Assembly: GCA_964342855.1 (NCBI GenBank)
Contig: CAYFIB010000001.1
Coordinates: 62,001-126,000, forward strand
From: JBCBJX01 sp964342855
GTDB taxonomy: Bacteria > Pseudomonadota > Alphaproteobacteria > Caulobacterales > Parvularculaceae
Reading direction: 5' to 3'
DNA length: 64,000 bases
Position numbers and translations under genes: made by a program. The notes beneath the pieces are model-generated. The model did not search any database. It was not told the origin of the DNA and saw only the letters and a list, made by a program, of their open reading frames with translations. This document shows, one piece after another, positions 10,101 to 16,597 of the stretch (positions within the stretch are counted from its first letter, which is position 1; the number at the start of each line of letters is the position of its first letter).

Positions 10101-10433
10101 GCCGACGACCGCGCCGCCGTCATGGACATCATGGCGCGACTTGAAGAGGTTTCAGTCGCGCTCAATGGCGACGGGACGATCTCAAGCCGCAATGAACCGG
10201 CGCCCGCTTCAATTTCGGACCGCGTATCGACGATCCGGTTCGCGAGCTGGAAGTCGCAGGCCCCGGTCGCGCCGGTGCATGAGACGTCGCTGTCCGTCGC
10301 CGAAGGCCAGTTCAGCGAGGCATTGTCCGACCTCAAATCGATCCATGACGATATGATGCAATTGGAAGCATCCCTCGGAGAGAAAGGGGCCCCCTGGACG
10401 CCTGGCAGCCTACCGACTTGGCCCCAGCGCTAG
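7161..10433 (+). CDS. Secreted BNR/sortilin-like beta-propeller protein 2
   Basis: Paralogue of the protein at 1917-5231 (1090 residues). It begins with a clean Sec signal peptide ending in PAIA before EDD, and a good Shine-Dalgarno (CAGGAGA) lies 8 bp before the ATG. The BNR motifs recur along residues 60-720 (for example GLWRTTDNGSTW, GVYKSTDGGKSW, GLYKSTDGGESW, VFRSTDRGDSW), followed by the GTFGRGVYILDDYSALR phrase that marks the end of the propeller part in both paralogues. The C-terminal 350 residues contain NPPFGAVFTYHLKDAL and LHRVAWDLRFE, also shared, and a helical end. A role in surface binding or processing of a substrate for the TonB receptor between the two genes is an inference from position. 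Catalytic residues are not apparent. Confidence 0.85.
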   Translation: MIRFLKSAAALGALAIATGYAPAIAEDDANPLASLPLRAIGPAYTGGRISDFAMFPGGNNHYLVGTASGGLWRTTDNGSTWSPLFDNEASYSIGVVEIAPSDAKTIWVGTGENNAQRSVAYGDGVYKSTDGGKSWTNMGLKNSGHISQIWVHPDDADTVLVAAQGPLWSDGGDRGLYKSTDGGESWTRILEIDRYTGVNEFVVHPDDPDRIVASTYQRRRHVWTLINGGPGSGVHITSDGGENWKKVSSALPKDHMGRIGLAMAPSAPDMVYAIIEANDDEKGVYRTTDFGQTWEKRSSHLTTSPQYYNEIVVDPHDPNRLYSMDTFTSMSEDGGKTFTALSTDHRHVDDHALWIDPENTKHLLMGGDGGVYESWDRGAHWRHMDNLPIVQFYRIQPDTAAPFYNVCGGTQDNNSLCGPSRTPVVHGVTNSDWHIILGGDGYKPQIDPEDPNIIYTQYQYGGLARYDRRTNERLYITPRAPEGEPEYKWNWNTPLLISPHDRETIYYAAEKVFRSTDRGDSWEVISPDLTRQLDRNALEVMGRVWSVDSIAKNDSTSIYGSIIAFSESPVTAGLLYAGSDDGVISVSEDDGASWRSTRNFAGVPDMSLVEDIIASSHDENVAYAVFDNHKRGDVKPYVLKTTNKGRSWRPIAGDLPERGSAHTITEDHVDPDLLFAGTEFGLFVTQDGGDSWDRMKNGLPTIAVRDLEIQRRENDLVVGTFGRGVYILDDYSALRSDAETVADADATLFEPKDALLYIEGDLWGTWGGAQSFNGDNFWYGENPPFGAVFTYHLKDALKTAAERRRAAEIEIEEKGGDTPYPSWEELRAEDREDAPAIVLEVSDESGGVVRRLSAPTSAGLHRVAWDLRFERPDPVNLSGDGASLFGGTPLGPLATPGEYSVQLVKRENGVEEQIGEAQSFTVNAWDRSPEATDDRDVLLAFQTRTSDLLRAVSGAQRALREAQNRASHLKAALDRTPASDADDRAAVMDIMARLEEVSVALNGDGTISSRNEPAPASISDRVSTIRFASWKSQAPVAPVHETSLSVAEGQFSEALSDLKSIHDDMMQLEASLGEKGAPWTPGSLPTWPQR

Positions 10434-10471
10434 TCTGATCGAGAAAACTTCGAACTGCCTGCATCCCAATC

Positions 10472-10500
10472 GTCGCGCGCCTCCAATTGAGGCGCGCGAC
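10472..10500. terminator. Perfect 12-bp inverted repeat after BNR protein 2
   Basis: The arms GTCGCGCGCCTC and GAGGCGCGCGAC are exact complements around a 5-nt loop (CAATT), 38 bp after the stop of the BNR protein. The stem is strong enough for a transcription end, but no U tract follows it on the plus strand, so it may work with Rho or as an mRNA-stabilising hairpin. Confidence 0.5.
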
Positions 10501-10603
10501 GCCCAATTCAGCTCGGAATATTGCCGCCACCCCGAAATTTGGGGCATCTTGCACCCGCGCCGCAGGCGCCGTCCGGCAATGATGCACGAGGGTCAATTCC
10601 GAC

Positions 10604-13600
10604 ATGTTCACCGTCACCATAGGCGCCACCGGCGGCGTCGCTCAGTCTGTTGTTGATACGATCGCCGCACTGGTTCAGGAGGCCGCGAACATCTGGGCGC
10701 GGTACATCGACTTCGGCTCGGCCGAGCTGACGATCGAACTTGCTTTCGACTCGCTTGGCGGAACGACGCTCGCGTCTGGCGGCTCCGATTTTTTCTTCCT
10801 GACCAGCGGCGAGTTTTCCGGCTTCTTCCAGGCGACTTCAGTTCTTGAGCTGCAGGACGGCGTGGATCGGAATGGACCGGGCAACGCCGATCTGTTTCTG
10901 ACCATCGACACCGTCACATTGAACGATGGCGAGTTTTTCTTAGGTGGCGAAGGTGATCCGGGCGTTCCCGGCAACCAGTTCGACCTTCTCTCCATCATTC
11001 TACACGAGCTTGCTCACGGCCTTGGTTTCCTGGGCTTTGGAGAGGGCCCGGATGGCGACCAGTCCGTATTCGATAGTTTCGTGACGGACGAAGGCGCGTC
11101 GGGATTGTTTTTTAACGGCGCGGAAACAATCGCCGTAGCCGGCGGCCCGTTAAGACTTGCCGATGACAGTCACGTCGATAACTCGGCGGATCTCCTTAAT
11201 GATACGATTGGCCGAGGAGATCGGCAGCCCATTTCGGTGCTCGATCTCGCGGTCTTTCAGGACATCGGCGTCCCGCTTCTAGGCCCCACGAACGGCGACG
11301 ATTTTCTCTATGGGCTCGAATCTACAACACTCGCCCCCGGCTTTATCAGCGGGCTAGACGTCGTTGAGCTTCTGGACGGCGACGACACTTATTTCGGCCT
11401 AAGCGGCGACGACACGATATCCGGACAAGCCGGCGATGACTCCTTATACGGCGGGTCTGGTCGAGATGATATTTTCGGAGGCGAAGGAAATGATCTCCTC
11501 GTCGGCGGTTCAGAGTGGGATGAACTGCACGGTGGCGACGGAGACGATATCATCTATACGGAAGAAGAGGGTATCATAAATACTGTCGGGACCAGCGATT
11601 TGGTTTACGGCGGCGCGGGCGCTGATTCGATTTTCGGCGGCGCAAGCCGGATAGAAGGTGGCGCTGGAAACGATTTAATCAACACGGGCCTGGCTGGCGC
11701 AGCCTCGATCTTCGGCGAAGACGGCGACGACACAATAATCAGCACTCGCCCCGGAAATACCGTGAACGGCGGGGACGGCGTTGATACGTTTATCTACATC
11801 GATAATCAGTTTACGCCGAATGACGCTGGCCTCATTGTAAACCTCAGCGGAACAACGGCGTCACCACTTAACGGGGGCCAACTGGTTTCCGGCAATACGT
11901 TTCTGGAAGGCGGCAGCGGCTCGTTAATTGCCGCAATCGAGAATTTCACGGCCTCAAATGGTCGAGACGCCGTCTATGGAACAAACTCCGTCAACGTCAT
12001 TGACGGAGGGAACGGCGACGACGAGATCCTCGGATTCGGAGGCAATGACCGAATTATAGGTGGCGCGGGGGAGGACGCTCTGGAAGGAGGCGACGGCGAC
12101 GATGTATTTGTCGGCGGCGCCCCGGGCGGCGTTTTGGATGGCGGAGACGCGATCAACGGCGGAAGCGGCGTCGATACGGTTGACTTCTCTGCGAGCACGA
12201 CAGCGGTTGGCCTGAATCTGACCGACGGGGTTGGAAACCTCGGAGACGCCCGAGACGACACTTATATCAGCATCGAGAACATCATCGGCTCAGCCTTCTC
12301 GGACTTCCTCGTCGCGGACGCAAACGCCAACCGGATCGAAGGCGGCGACGGCGATGACCTCATACAGTCCGGCGGCGGGAACGATCTCAACTTCGGCGGC
12401 GCAGGCGTTGACGATATCCGGGCGGGTTTCGGCGATGATCTCCTGAATGGCGGCGCGGGCGCTGATCTTCTGAACGGCGGCGATGGTTCGGACACCGCGG
12501 ACTATACGGGTGCAACCGGTCGGGTCGCACTCGAGCTTTATCTCGGCGCCGGCCGCGTCGGCGACGCCGATGGCGATCAGTATACGAGCATTGAGAATGT
12601 CATCGGCACCGGTTTCGGCGACTATATCGTCGGCTCTTCCGTCGCCAACGTCCTCTCCGGGGCGGCCGGCTTCGACACGCTGATCGGCGGCGGCGGGGAC
12701 GATGTGCTGAACGGCGGATTCGGTCAGGATATTCTCGACGGCGGCGCAGGTTTCGACACCGCGTCCTATCGCGACGCCACCGCTCAGATCTCGATCACCC
12801 TTTTCAATCAGACGGGCCTCGCCGGCGAAGCTGTCGGCGACACCTTCATCAGCATTGAGAACATTGAAGGTTCACGCTTCGGCGACTTCATCGCTGGCGA
12901 CGCAGGCGCGAATGACATCTCCGGCCTCGACGGCAACGACATCCTGTTCGGCGGCGGCGGCGCGGACGCCCTGCGCGGCGGGAACGGAAGCGACCTGTTG
13001 CGCGGCGATGGCGGCGGTGACCTTCTCGATGGCGGCGCGGGCGTCGATACGATCGACTATTCAAAAGCCCAGTCGCGCGTCGCGCTGGAGCTTTACCTGA
13101 ACGCGGGGCGCATCGGGGACGCGGCTGGCGATACGTTCGTCAGCATCGAGAACGTCATCGGCACGAACTTCAACGATTTCGTCGTCGGCGACGCCTTCGC
13201 CAACCGCATTGAAGGCGGCGGCGACAATGACGTCATACAGGCGGCGGGCGGCGACGACGTCATCGTCGGCGGTCTCGGAAACGATGGCCTGACGGGCGGC
13301 TCCGGGCTCGACACCTTCATCTACGCGACCGGCGACGGCGCCGACCGCATTTTCGACTTCGCCGCAGGCGTCGGCGCCGGGGACGTGCTCGATCTCTCAA
13401 CAGGCGCCGCGTTCGACACGTTTGAAGAAGTTCTCGCCGCAACCAGCGACGTCAACGGCGCAGCCGTGATCGACTTCGGAAACGGCGACAGCATCGAACT
13501 GGTGGGCGTCGCCAAGGCTGATCTCGATGCGGATGACTTTACTTTTCCCGGGCAGCAGGTTGCTGCCTCAGGTTCACTTTCGAATGCGGGGGCGAAGTCG

Positions 13601-13915
13601 GTCTCCTCCAATGGCCTCTCTGAGGATACTGACGCTACGGACGTGTTAGAAAATCAGGCGTCCACAGATGCCCCCCTCGAAACGCCGGAATCAGCTCTTC
13701 TGAATGACGAACCTCTTATAACCGTCGATCTCTCAAGCGCGCGGCGAGCAACGTGCGCTTGCGCGGCGTGTTGTGGCGACGAACACTCGACAGCAAAACA
13801 CATCGACCTGCCCGGCGACGAAGCGCTCGTACGCGTTTCGGACCAATTCAACGGGCTCGATCCATTGTCAGATGACAGCCTGCTGACGATGGACGATCAC
13901 GGGCAGCTCTACTGA
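10604..13915 (+). CDS. RTX calcium-binding protein with N-terminal zincin-like domain
   Basis: Large acidic protein (1103 residues) without an N-terminal signal peptide, as usual for type I secretion substrates. Residues 1-235 form a metalloprotease-like domain with HELAHGLGFLG at 134-144. His134, Glu135 and His138 match HExxH, but the position of the third metzincin ligand is Gly144 instead of His or Asp. From about residue 262 to 925 there are many GGxGxDxLx RTX nonapeptides, which bind calcium, interleaved with modules containing SIENVIG. The last 110 residues are acidic and contain a Cys cluster at 1051, 1053, 1056 and 1057 (CACAACC), odd for an RTX protein. No ABC exporter or membrane fusion gene is adjacent. 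Whether it is an active protease is uncertain because of the third ligand. Confidence 0.85.
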   Translation: MFTVTIGATGGVAQSVVDTIAALVQEAANIWARYIDFGSAELTIELAFDSLGGTTLASGGSDFFFLTSGEFSGFFQATSVLELQDGVDRNGPGNADLFLTIDTVTLNDGEFFLGGEGDPGVPGNQFDLLSIILHELAHGLGFLGFGEGPDGDQSVFDSFVTDEGASGLFFNGAETIAVAGGPLRLADDSHVDNSADLLNDTIGRGDRQPISVLDLAVFQDIGVPLLGPTNGDDFLYGLESTTLAPGFISGLDVVELLDGDDTYFGLSGDDTISGQAGDDSLYGGSGRDDIFGGEGNDLLVGGSEWDELHGGDGDDIIYTEEEGIINTVGTSDLVYGGAGADSIFGGASRIEGGAGNDLINTGLAGAASIFGEDGDDTIISTRPGNTVNGGDGVDTFIYIDNQFTPNDAGLIVNLSGTTASPLNGGQLVSGNTFLEGGSGSLIAAIENFTASNGRDAVYGTNSVNVIDGGNGDDEILGFGGNDRIIGGAGEDALEGGDGDDVFVGGAPGGVLDGGDAINGGSGVDTVDFSASTTAVGLNLTDGVGNLGDARDDTYISIENIIGSAFSDFLVADANANRIEGGDGDDLIQSGGGNDLNFGGAGVDDIRAGFGDDLLNGGAGADLLNGGDGSDTADYTGATGRVALELYLGAGRVGDADGDQYTSIENVIGTGFGDYIVGSSVANVLSGAAGFDTLIGGGGDDVLNGGFGQDILDGGAGFDTASYRDATAQISITLFNQTGLAGEAVGDTFISIENIEGSRFGDFIAGDAGANDISGLDGNDILFGGGGADALRGGNGSDLLRGDGGGDLLDGGAGVDTIDYSKAQSRVALELYLNAGRIGDAAGDTFVSIENVIGTNFNDFVVGDAFANRIEGGGDNDVIQAAGGDDVIVGGLGNDGLTGGSGLDTFIYATGDGADRIFDFAAGVGAGDVLDLSTGAAFDTFEEVLAATSDVNGAAVIDFGNGDSIELVGVAKADLDADDFTFPGQQVAASGSLSNAGAKSVSSNGLSEDTDATDVLENQASTDAPLETPESALLNDEPLITVDLSSARRATCACAACCGDEHSTAKHIDLPGDEALVRVSDQFNGLDPLSDDSLLTMDDHGQLY
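12178..13320 (+). repeat. Four diverged copies of an RTX-linked SIEN module inside the RTX gene
   Basis: The stretch encodes four copies of a module of roughly 95-130 residues: a D-x-x-x-Y/F segment, a beta-rich part (GRVALELYLGAGRVGDA in its best copies), T-x-I-SIEN-x-x-G-S/T-x-F-x-D, and a block of GGxGxD nonapeptides. The SIEN codons lie near 12269, 12588, 12851 and 13141. Copies two and four are nearly the same in protein sequence, a sign of internal duplication. Confidence 0.8.
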
Positions 13916-15321
13916 GCGCCCGCGCCGAGGCGCTTTCTCCAGCGGGCGATTTCAGCGCGCACCCCTGAAGGAGCCGGCCCGCCGATATGCGATCGGTAGG
14001 CGACGGACGCGGACGGCGTCAGAGCATCGAGCATCTCCGCCGTAATCGCAGCGGAGGCGCTTTGCGCTTTTTCTAAAGGCAGTTCGCTGATGGCGCAGCC
14101 TTCCGCCTCCGCCATGGCGACCAGCCGACCGACGATATGGTGCGCGTCGCGAAACGGCACGCCAGCCTCGCGCACGAGCGCGTCAGCGAGATCGACCGCC
14201 GTCGCGTGTCCGACGCCCGCCGCCGCCGCCATTCTCTCGGGCCGGACGATCAGCTCCGCCGTCATGCCCGCGGCGATCTGCAGGCAGTCCTCGGCAGTCT
14301 CCAGCGCGTTCATCGCGGGTTCTTTTCCTTCCTGCATGTCCTTGGAATAGGCGAGCGGCAGGCCTTTGACGTTCATGGCGAGGGTCGTGAATGCGCCGAG
14401 GACGCCGCCCGCCTTCCCGCGCAGGAGTTCCGCCGCGTCCGGATTGCGCTTCTGCGGCATGATGGAGGAGCCCGTGGAAAAGCTCTCCGAGCACTGTAGA
14501 AACCCGAACTGCGGCGTTGAAAAGATCACCAGTTCTTCCGCGAACCGCGAAAGAGTGAGTGCGGAGAAAACGCACGTAGAGACCGCCTCCAACGCGAAAT
14601 CGCGCGCTGAGACCCCGTCCAGCGAATTTCGGCAAGGTCCGTCGAAGCCGAGCGCCGCCGCCGTCGCCTCACGGTCGATAGGGTGCGACGTGCCGGCGAG
14701 CGCCGCAGAGCCGAGGGGGCATTCATTGAGACGCGCGCGCGCGTCCGACACGCGGCCCTTGTCGCGCTCCGCCATCTCCGTATAGGCGAGGAGATGGTGC
14801 GCGAAGGTCACCGGCGTCGCCGGTTGCAGGTGCGTGAAACCCGGCATGACCGTCTCCACATGACGCTCGGCTAGATCGACCAGCGCACGCTGCCAGTCCT
14901 CAATGGACACCGCCACGCGATCGAGCCCTGCACGGACGAACAGGCGCAGATCCGTCGCCACCTGATCGTTGCGAGATCGCGCAGTGTGCAGACGTCCCGC
15001 CGCCGAACCGATCAGTTCGCTGAGACGATGCTCGACATTCATGTGCACGTCTTCCAGCGCCTCGGTGAACTGGAAGCGACCGTCCGCGATCTCCGCCTCC
15101 ACCTGATCGAGCCCGGAGAGGATCGCGGCGAGGTCCTCCGCACTGATGATCTTCTGAGCGGCGAGCATGGACGCGTGCGCGCGCGAGCCGGCGATGTCCT
15201 CCGCGGCGAGGCGTTTATCGACGTCGATAGAGGCGTTGAAACGCTGCATGATTTCCGCCGGGCCCTCGGCGAAACGCCCGCCCCACATGCGGTTCGCGCC
15301 GCCTTTTCCGTCTTCGCTCAT
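13909..15321 (-). CDS. argH: Argininosuccinate lyase
   Basis: Last step of arginine synthesis: argininosuccinate to arginine and fumarate, in the cytoplasm. The 470-residue product has the fumarase/aspartase superfamily signature GSSIMPQKRNPD and the N-terminal phrase MWGGRFAEGPAEIMQRFNAS that opens ArgH proteins. The start chosen is the ATG at 15321, preceded by GGAG with 6-nt spacing; a longer open frame upstream (to 15510) runs through the arginine leader on the other strand and encodes only low-complexity Arg-rich sequence. Its stop overlaps the end of the RTX gene by 7 bp (convergent). It is divergent from the other arginine genes, which start with argF' at 15585. Confidence 0.96.
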   Translation of the reverse strand: MSEDGKGGANRMWGGRFAEGPAEIMQRFNASIDVDKRLAAEDIAGSRAHASMLAAQKIISAEDLAAILSGLDQVEAEIADGRFQFTEALEDVHMNVEHRLSELIGSAAGRLHTARSRNDQVATDLRLFVRAGLDRVAVSIEDWQRALVDLAERHVETVMPGFTHLQPATPVTFAHHLLAYTEMAERDKGRVSDARARLNECPLGSAALAGTSHPIDREATAAALGFDGPCRNSLDGVSARDFALEAVSTCVFSALTLSRFAEELVIFSTPQFGFLQCSESFSTGSSIMPQKRNPDAAELLRGKAGGVLGAFTTLAMNVKGLPLAYSKDMQEGKEPAMNALETAEDCLQIAAGMTAELIVRPERMAAAAGVGHATAVDLADALVREAGVPFRDAHHIVGRLVAMAEAEGCAISELPLEKAQSASAAITAEMLDALTPSASVAYRSHIGGPAPSGVRAEIARWRKRLGAGAQ

Positions 15322-15346
15322 TCTCATCTCCGCTTCCTGCGCCCGG

Positions 15347-15376
15347 TTGACATCAGCCTCCCGCACGTGACGTAAT
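15347..15376 (+). promoter_or_regulatory. Probable sigma-70 promoter of the argF' leader
   Basis: A perfect TTGACA (15347-15352) is followed after 18 bp by CGTAAT (15371-15376), which keeps the last four bases of the -10 consensus. Transcription would start near 15383, about 20 nt before the leader peptide, and run through the attenuator into argF'. It sits in the gap between divergent argH and argF'. Confidence 0.55.
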
Positions 15377-15403
15377 CCCGCCGACTGATAGGACCCTCGC
15401 CCC

Positions 15404-15493
15404 GTGATCGCACGCTTTTTTCTTGAGACGCCCGCCACGCGCCGCATCATCATGCGACGTCGCCGTCTTACGCGCGCGGTCGGGCTGCGATAA
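15404..15493 (+). CDS. Arginine-rich leader peptide of the argF' attenuator
   Basis: Short open frame of 29 codons starting at GTG 15404, with AGGA 10 nt before it; an inner ATG at 15452 gives the 13-residue form MRRRRLTRAVGLR. Nine of the 29 residues are Arg, four of them in a row at codons CGA CGT CGC CGT (15455-15466), and the stop TAA is at 15491-15493. Its place, 25 nt before an intrinsic terminator and upstream of an arginine biosynthesis operon, is that of a leader peptide whose translation senses charged arginyl-tRNA. The ribosome-binding site of the inner ATG is poor, so the GTG start is preferred. Coding is an inference from composition and position. Confidence 0.6.
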   Translation: MIARFFLETPATRRIIMRRRRLTRAVGLR

Positions 15494-15525
15494 CGCCAGC
15501 TCGAAACCACCGCGCGCGCCCGGCC
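15471..15525 (+). promoter_or_regulatory. Competing RNA stems (protector and antiterminator) of the arginine attenuator
   Basis: Two alternative pairings can be drawn. Protector: 15471-15480 (CGCGCGCGGT) with 15509-15518 (ACCGCGCGCG), 10 perfect pairs. Antiterminator: 15478-15485 (GGTCGGGC) with 15518-15525 (GCCCGGCC), seven Watson-Crick pairs and one G-U, which uses the whole left arm of the terminator. A ribosome stalled on the Arg run at 15455-15466 would cover part of the protector and leave 15478-15485 free, favouring read-through; a ribosome at the stop codon would mask 15478-15485 and favour termination. GC-rich sequence gives chance complementarity, so this is a model. Confidence 0.5.
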
Positions 15526-15549
15526 TTTGAGCCGGGCTTTTTTGTTTTT
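15518..15549 (+). terminator. Intrinsic terminator in the argF' leader
   Basis: Stem GCCCGGC (15518-15524), loop CTTTGA, stem GCCGGGC (15531-15537), then TTTTTTGTTTTT. This is a strong Rho-independent terminator reading on the plus strand, ending only 35 bp before the argF' start. The gene upstream (argH) is transcribed away from it, so it can only act on transcripts started in the same leader. Confidence 0.85.
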
Positions 15550-15584
15550 ATCACCGCTCGAAACTGAACGCCGAAAGTCCCGAT

Positions 15585-16583
15585 ATGCGCCACTATCTCT
15601 CCACCGAAGACTGGTCCCGCGCCGATCTGCAGGCGATGCTCGACGATGCCGACGCCTTCCGCCGTTCGCCGACCTCGGACGTCCTGAAAGGCCGCAAGGC
15701 GGCGCTCGTCTTCTTCAACCCGTCCCTGCGCACGCGTTCGTCCTTCCAGATCGCCATGCTCGACCTCGGCGGCGATGCGATCGTGCTGGACGCCGCCGGC
15801 ACATGGCCTCTGGAGACGACGCCGGGCGCGATCATGGACGGCGATGCGGAAGAGCATGTCTCGGAAGCGGCGCGGGTGCTCTCGCGCTATTGCGACTTCA
15901 TCTGTGTCCGGGCGTTCCCGAAATTCATCGACTGGTCGATCGACCGGCAGGACCTTGTCGTCAAGGCCTTCGCCGAGCACGCAAGCGTGCCGGTCGTCAA
16001 TATGGAAACGATCGTCCACCCCTGTCAGGAACTCGCCCTGATGCGCGCGATCGAAGACCGCATCGGCGCGCCGGACGGCAAGAAATTCGTCCTCACCTGG
16101 ACTTATCATCCGAAGCCGCTGAACACTGCCGTCGCCAACTCCGCGCTGCTGATCGCGGCGAAATTCGGCATGGAGGTGACGCTCCTCTGCCCGACGCCGG
16201 ACTATGTGCTGGACGAGAAGTTCATGTCGCGCGCGAAAGCCGACGCCGAAGCGCAGGGACGCGCGATCACCGTCTCCCACGACATCGAAAGCGCCTACAA
16301 AGGCGCCGACGTCGTCTACGCCAAGAGCTGGGGCGCCCTTCCCTATTTCGGAAACTGGGAGGCGGAAAAACCCATTCGCGACGCGCACAAACATTTCATT
16401 GTCGATGAGCAGAAGATGGCGCTGACCGATGGCGGCCTTTTCAGCCATTGCCTGCCCATGCGCCGCAATGTGAAAGCGACCGACGCCGTCGCCGATGCGC
16501 CCTATTCCATGATCATCGAGGAAGCGGAAAATCGCCTGCATGTGCAAAAAGCGATCCTGAAGCGCCTCGCCGCCGAGCTTTGA
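15585..16583 (+). CDS. argF': N-acetylornithine carbamoyltransferase
   Basis: Transfers the carbamoyl group to N-acetyl-L-ornithine, making N-acetylcitrulline, in the acetylated branch of arginine synthesis known from Xanthomonas. The 332 residues carry the AOTCase form of the carbamoyl-phosphate loop, FFNPSLRTR (43-51), where ordinary OTCases have STRTR, then HPCQ (145-148), TWTYHPKPLNTAVANS (171-186) and HCLPMRR (288-294) with RNVKATDAV after it. The phrases MDGDAEEH, VRAFPKF and AKSWGALPYFGNWE are as in the Xanthomonas enzyme. Glu77 in WPLE probably corresponds to the glutamate that selects acetyl- over succinylornithine. First gene of the operon, behind the attenuator; argG follows after 14 bp. 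Confidence 0.93.
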   Translation: MRHYLSTEDWSRADLQAMLDDADAFRRSPTSDVLKGRKAALVFFNPSLRTRSSFQIAMLDLGGDAIVLDAAGTWPLETTPGAIMDGDAEEHVSEAARVLSRYCDFICVRAFPKFIDWSIDRQDLVVKAFAEHASVPVVNMETIVHPCQELALMRAIEDRIGAPDGKKFVLTWTYHPKPLNTAVANSALLIAAKFGMEVTLLCPTPDYVLDEKFMSRAKADAEAQGRAITVSHDIESAYKGADVVYAKSWGALPYFGNWEAEKPIRDAHKHFIVDEQKMALTDGGLFSHCLPMRRNVKATDAVADAPYSMIIEEAENRLHVQKAILKRLAAEL

Positions 16584-16597
16584 AGGAGCCCCGCCAA

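Noticed and set aside
11390..13320. Dense short direct repeats resembling a repeat array
   Set aside because: They are codon-level repeats of RTX nonapeptides in one open frame, with no constant repeat plus unique spacer pattern, so not CRISPR.
15322..15510. N-terminal extension of argH rich in Arg and Met
   Set aside because: It is the complement of the arginine leader, has no family counterpart, and a good ribosome-binding site precedes the ATG at 15321.
15518..15549. Terminator belonging to an unseen tRNA or small RNA gene upstream
   Set aside because: I looked for a tRNA-like cloverleaf in 15322-15517 and saw none; the Arg-rich frame with alternative stems explains the region better.
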